From the NCBI RefSeq assembly GCF_965227785.1, contig NZ_OZ245785.1, forward strand, positions 2,046,001 through 2,110,000: DNA of 64,000 nt, given 5' to 3'. This DNA comes from Gracilimonas sp965227785 (GTDB lineage Bacteria > Bacteroidota > Rhodothermia > Balneolales > Balneolaceae). This document shows, in pieces, positions 61,316-64,000 of this stretch; the first letter of the stretch is position 1, and each line of letters opens with the position of its first letter. Position numbers and translations under genes: made by a program. The notes under the pieces are model-generated. The model made no database searches. It was not told the origin of the DNA and saw nothing but the letters and a program-made list of their open reading frames with translations.

Positions 61316-62122
61316 ATGATACTTGAATTACGCTCCCCCATTGATGAACGAGCCGGAATTTCTATCCCGAATGAAGCCTCCTCCCTTTCCACTCCTTTCA
61401 ATGGTACGGTGGGTTCCAAAGAAGGGGACGAATATCAGGTTAAGAATAACATCATAGACCTGTTGGGAAAAGAACCGGAGTTCACTTCTATCGCCCAAAG
61501 CACCAATCACTGGAAGCTGACGGCAGCTATTTATGAGGATATCTGGCGGAAGCGTTCGCTTTCATTGCTGTCCGGCGAGGAATTCCCCATCGAAAAAGAA
61601 CATGAGCTTCTTATTGATTGGACAGCACCTAAAGAGGGTGGCTTATATCTGGACCTGGGATGCTCAACCGCCCTGTATGGACGTGCCTTGAAAGCGGCCC
61701 AAAAGAAGGCCAGCATTGTAGCCCTCGACTTTTCCTATCAAATGCTGGAAGAGGCCCGGCTCAAAGCCGAGGCGGATGAAACCGACATGTATTTCCTGAG
61801 GGCGGATGGCCGTGAACTGCCCTTCTTTTCTAAAACCTTTGACGGCATCGTGATGGGCGGAACACTTAATGAGCTTACTGAAGAATTAAAAGTGCTTTAC
61901 GAAGCCAAACGTGTTATCAAAGATGACGGTGTTTTCTTCATGATGCACCTCATAAAGTCGGATGCATGGTATGGGCGATTACTCCAAGAATCGGCAGCTA
62001 TTGGTGGTATTAATTTCTGGTCGGTAGAAGAGAGCAACAAGCTGTTTAACCAAGCTGGATTTAAGGTAGAAGAGCAGTTGGTAAAGGGGATTGTTTGCTT
62101 TAGTAAGCTGACACCTTCTTAA
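61316..62122 (+). CDS. Class I SAM-dependent methyltransferase
   Basis: 268 residues from the ATG at 61316; a TTG at 61307 adds three residues. Motif I is LYLDLGCSTALYGRAL near residue 106-121, followed by an acidic residue at the end of strand 2 (IVALDFSYQML), the post-II ADGRELPF and the post-III IVMGGTLNEL. The leading 80 residues (LRSPIDERAG, then TNHWKLTAAIYEDIW) resemble lipid- and quinone-type methyltransferases of the UbiE class, but the substrate is unknown. Confidence 0.88.
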   Translation: MILELRSPIDERAGISIPNEASSLSTPFNGTVGSKEGDEYQVKNNIIDLLGKEPEFTSIAQSTNHWKLTAAIYEDIWRKRSLSLLSGEEFPIEKEHELLIDWTAPKEGGLYLDLGCSTALYGRALKAAQKKASIVALDFSYQMLEEARLKAEADETDMYFLRADGRELPFFSKTFDGIVMGGTLNELTEELKVLYEAKRVIKDDGVFFMMHLIKSDAWYGRLLQESAAIGGINFWSVEESNKLFNQAGFKVEEQLVKGIVCFSKLTPS

Positions 62123-62203
62123 AGGGAATGATGAATTTTAACTGTTGAGTGTTAAATGCAAGCTATCGCATTTAAAACTCAACATTCCGCATTTATAATT
62201 TCA

Positions 62204-63832
62204 TCACATTTGATTCGGGGCAGAGATTCCTAAAATTCCTAACCCATTTCTTAGCACCTGCGCAACGGCCTTGGCCAGCTCCATTCTTGCCTGGGCCAGT
62301 TTTTCATCTTCCCCAAGAATGCGGCAATCGTGATAAAAGCTCGTGAAATCAGACGCCAGATTATTTAAGAAGGTGATTACATGATGAGGCTCTCTGAGTC
62401 GTGCAGCATTAGCAACCGTATCCGGGAACTTCAACATAGTTTTTATAAGGGTAATTTCGGTCGGATGATTTAAAAGACTCAGATCAACCTTCCCGGGAAA
62501 ATCATATTCATCTTCTACTTTGCGAAGGATGCTGGCTATTCGGGCATGTGCATATTGCAGATAAAATACGGGGTTCTTTTCCCCTGCTTCTTTGGCTTGA
62601 GCGATATCAAATTCGAGATGGGTATTAGGTGAGCGCATCAGGAAGAAGAAACGGGTTACATCAGCCCCTACTTCATCCATAAGTTCATCCAAAGTCACAA
62701 AGTTTGCCTTACGGGTACTCATTTTGAAGGGCTTGCCGTCTTTTACGATCGTCACGAATTGATACACAACCACATCTACTTTGTCAGGGTCATAGCCTAA
62801 CGACTTAATCCCGGAGAGCACATCCGGATAGGTGGCAATGTGATCGGCCCCAAATACATCCACACACAGGTCAAATCCCCTGTCCAGTTTGTTGGCGTGG
62901 TAGGCAATATCCGGAAGTCGGTACGTGGGCTCGCCAGTGCTTTTTACAAGAACGGTGTCTTTGTCCTTACCGAATTCAGTAGTTTTAAACCAAACGGCTC
63001 CGTCTTTGTCATATGCCAGATCCAGCTCTCGGAGCTTTTCAATAGTTTCCTCAATCTTGCCATCTTCATAGAGACTATGCTCATTGAAGTAGGAATCCAT
63101 CTTAATGTCCATCCGATCCAGTGTTCTGCTGATATCCGCAAATATCTCTTCTTCGGCCTTTTCTTTGAACGACTTTTCATCTTCAGATTCGATCAGGTCA
63201 TCTCCATGTTCATCAACCAAAGCCTGAGCGATGTCACGAATGTATTCACCCTCATAGCCTCCCTCGGGAAATACATCGCTTTTGCCCAATAGCTCTAGGT
63301 AACGGGCTTGTACGCTTTCACCCAAAACACGCATTTGTCGGCCGGCGTCATTGAAATAATATTCGCGCTCTACATCTGCGCCGGTCCATTCCAGAAGACG
63401 AGAAACGGTATCTCCCAACACAGCATTGCGGCCGTGACCTACAGTAAGCGGTCCGGTTGGATTAGCACTCACAAATTCGACCAGCACCTTTTTTCCTTTA
63501 TAAGCATCTGTTTTTCCGTATTCCGAACCTGCGGTCAGGATTTCAGCCAACTCATCAAAAAGGTAATCTTCGGCGAACCGGAAGTTGATAAATCCGGGCC
63601 CTGCAATTTCAATGGCCGATATTTTCTTCTCATCGTATTCCAGTCCGTCTACAATTTGCTGGGCTATGGCGCGCGGGTTATTCTTCAGGGGCTTTGCCAG
63701 CATCATGGCCACATTTGAGGAAGCATCTCCATGTTCGGGTTGGTTGGGTTCCTCAATACGGATTTCCGGTTGTTCTTCCAGCTCAAATTGATCCAGCGAT
63801 TTGCTGATGATCTCGACTAAATAATCTTTCAT
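62204..63832 (-). CDS. argS: Arginyl-tRNA synthetase
   Basis: 542 residues. N-terminal additional domain (about 1-90), FVSANPTGPLTVGHGRN carrying the HIGH-like sequence, FKMSTRKANFVTLDEL as the KMSK equivalent, and an anticodon-binding DALR domain at the end. It attaches arginine to its tRNA. The ATG at 63832 gives the standard MKDYLVEIISKSL start. Monocistronic; the minus-strand terminator at 63922 lies upstream and belongs to the preceding gene. Confidence 0.97.
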   Translation of the reverse strand: MKDYLVEIISKSLDQFELEEQPEIRIEEPNQPEHGDASSNVAMMLAKPLKNNPRAIAQQIVDGLEYDEKKISAIEIAGPGFINFRFAEDYLFDELAEILTAGSEYGKTDAYKGKKVLVEFVSANPTGPLTVGHGRNAVLGDTVSRLLEWTGADVEREYYFNDAGRQMRVLGESVQARYLELLGKSDVFPEGGYEGEYIRDIAQALVDEHGDDLIESEDEKSFKEKAEEEIFADISRTLDRMDIKMDSYFNEHSLYEDGKIEETIEKLRELDLAYDKDGAVWFKTTEFGKDKDTVLVKSTGEPTYRLPDIAYHANKLDRGFDLCVDVFGADHIATYPDVLSGIKSLGYDPDKVDVVVYQFVTIVKDGKPFKMSTRKANFVTLDELMDEVGADVTRFFFLMRSPNTHLEFDIAQAKEAGEKNPVFYLQYAHARIASILRKVEDEYDFPGKVDLSLLNHPTEITLIKTMLKFPDTVANAARLREPHHVITFLNNLASDFTSFYHDCRILGEDEKLAQARMELAKAVAQVLRNGLGILGISAPNQM

Positions 63833-63921
63833 TGAAAAAATAGATTTCTAAATTCGCTTCAAAGATAAGGGAAAAGAACATCGAATATGGAACATTGAAC
63901 ACCGAATTTTAAACTAGGCAT

Positions 63922-63956
63922 AAAAAAACCTTCGCGACTTTCGCCGGAAGGTTTTT
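63922..63956 (-). terminator. Intrinsic terminator of the gene beyond the right edge
   Basis: AAAAACCTTC (63924-63933) pairs exactly with GAAGGTTTTT (63947-63956), with GCGA/TCGC inside. On the minus strand a run of seven T follows (63928-63922). It could also work on the plus strand, but no plus-strand gene ends close upstream. It should terminate the gene whose tail is at 63981-64000. Confidence 0.8.
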
Positions 63957-63980
63957 AAGATTGTATATAGTTGTTAGTAG

Positions 63981-64000
63981 CTATTTGGTCATTGCTTCAA
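63981..64000 (-). CDS. 3' tail of an unidentified minus-strand gene
   Basis: Only 20 bases are in the window. In one frame the minus strand reads Glu-Ala-Met-Thr-Lys followed by a TAG stop at 63981-63983, 24 bp before the terminator at 63922-63956. The strong minus-strand terminator makes a gene end here likely, but the frame and identity are guesses. Confidence 0.25.

Noticed and set aside
1..64000. tRNA, rRNA, CRISPR or riboswitch elements
   Set aside because: I saw no tRNA-like T-loops, no array of spaced repeats and no known riboswitch core; covariance searches were not possible here.

Overview
The window looks like a stretch of chromosome from a member of the Bacteroidota/Balneolota group, most likely a Balneolaceae-type marine bacterium (Balneola, Gracilimonas and relatives). 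The reasons are a middling base composition, gene starts that mostly lack strong Shine-Dalgarno sequences, and several families typical of this group: a DUF4270-type lipoprotein, a PorV/PorQ-type barrel, a CarB without its C-terminal allosteric domain, the short GT5-like protein, a membrane metalloprotease lipoprotein and an MFP/RND pair without its own outer-membrane factor. The lineage is inferred from gene content, since no rRNA is present. I see no tRNA, rRNA, CRISPR array, prophage or transposase gene.

Layout. 1-6400: small stress and metabolism genes (truncated metal-binding protein, VOC protein, CDGSH iron-sulfur protein, DUF423, YjbR-like, aquaporin) and a histidine kinase/response regulator pair, divergent from a short-chain dehydrogenase across a long palindrome. 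6400-14300: DUF58 protein, recQ, a GxxExxY gene inside a repeat-bounded cassette, and carAB with a structured leader. 14650-18700: MFS transporter, secreted and lipoprotein genes, a PqqB-like metallo-beta-lactamase-fold lipoprotein. 18800-27000: an all-plus run dominated by secreted hydrolases (two serine hydrolases, a degenerate M23 protein, an M20D amidohydrolase, an alpha-amylase-family enzyme). 27100-33100: prfC, a metalloprotease lipoprotein, dinB, fabI, ruvC, ruvA. 33100-43500: RND efflux pair, rtcB, a sugar-nucleotidyltransferase, a membrane-anchored MurF-like ligase, a LolC/E-type permease. 43500-53000: glgB, malQ, phosphosulfolactate synthase, a short GT5-like protein, a DUF4270 lipoprotein, an outer-membrane barrel and a TPR protein. 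53000-64000: rho, a tight purS-clpS-purQ-lptB-rhodanese operon, miaA, a PorV-like protein, dnaN coupled to a SAM hydrolase, a methyltransferase and argS.

How genes work together. glgB and malQ (8 bp apart) form a glycogen/alpha-glucan module, and the secreted amylase at 25138 could feed it. carAB and purS/purQ supply nucleotides. recQ, dinB, ruvA, ruvC and dnaN serve replication and repair. lptB and the LolC/E-type permease serve outer-membrane assembly.

Most unusual features: (1) the GxxExxY cassette at 9593-10243, whose terminal inverted repeat supplies the GTG start of recQ and whose other end lies one base from the carB stop; (2) the carA leader, with a stable hairpin and an intrinsic terminator about 96 nt before the gene; (3) a membrane-fused MurF-like ligase; (4) a GT5 N-domain protein that has lost the KxGGL motif and the whole second domain, next to phosphosulfolactate synthase; and (5) many intergenic long hairpins built from permuted short words, plus a REP-like doublet at 61167-61255.
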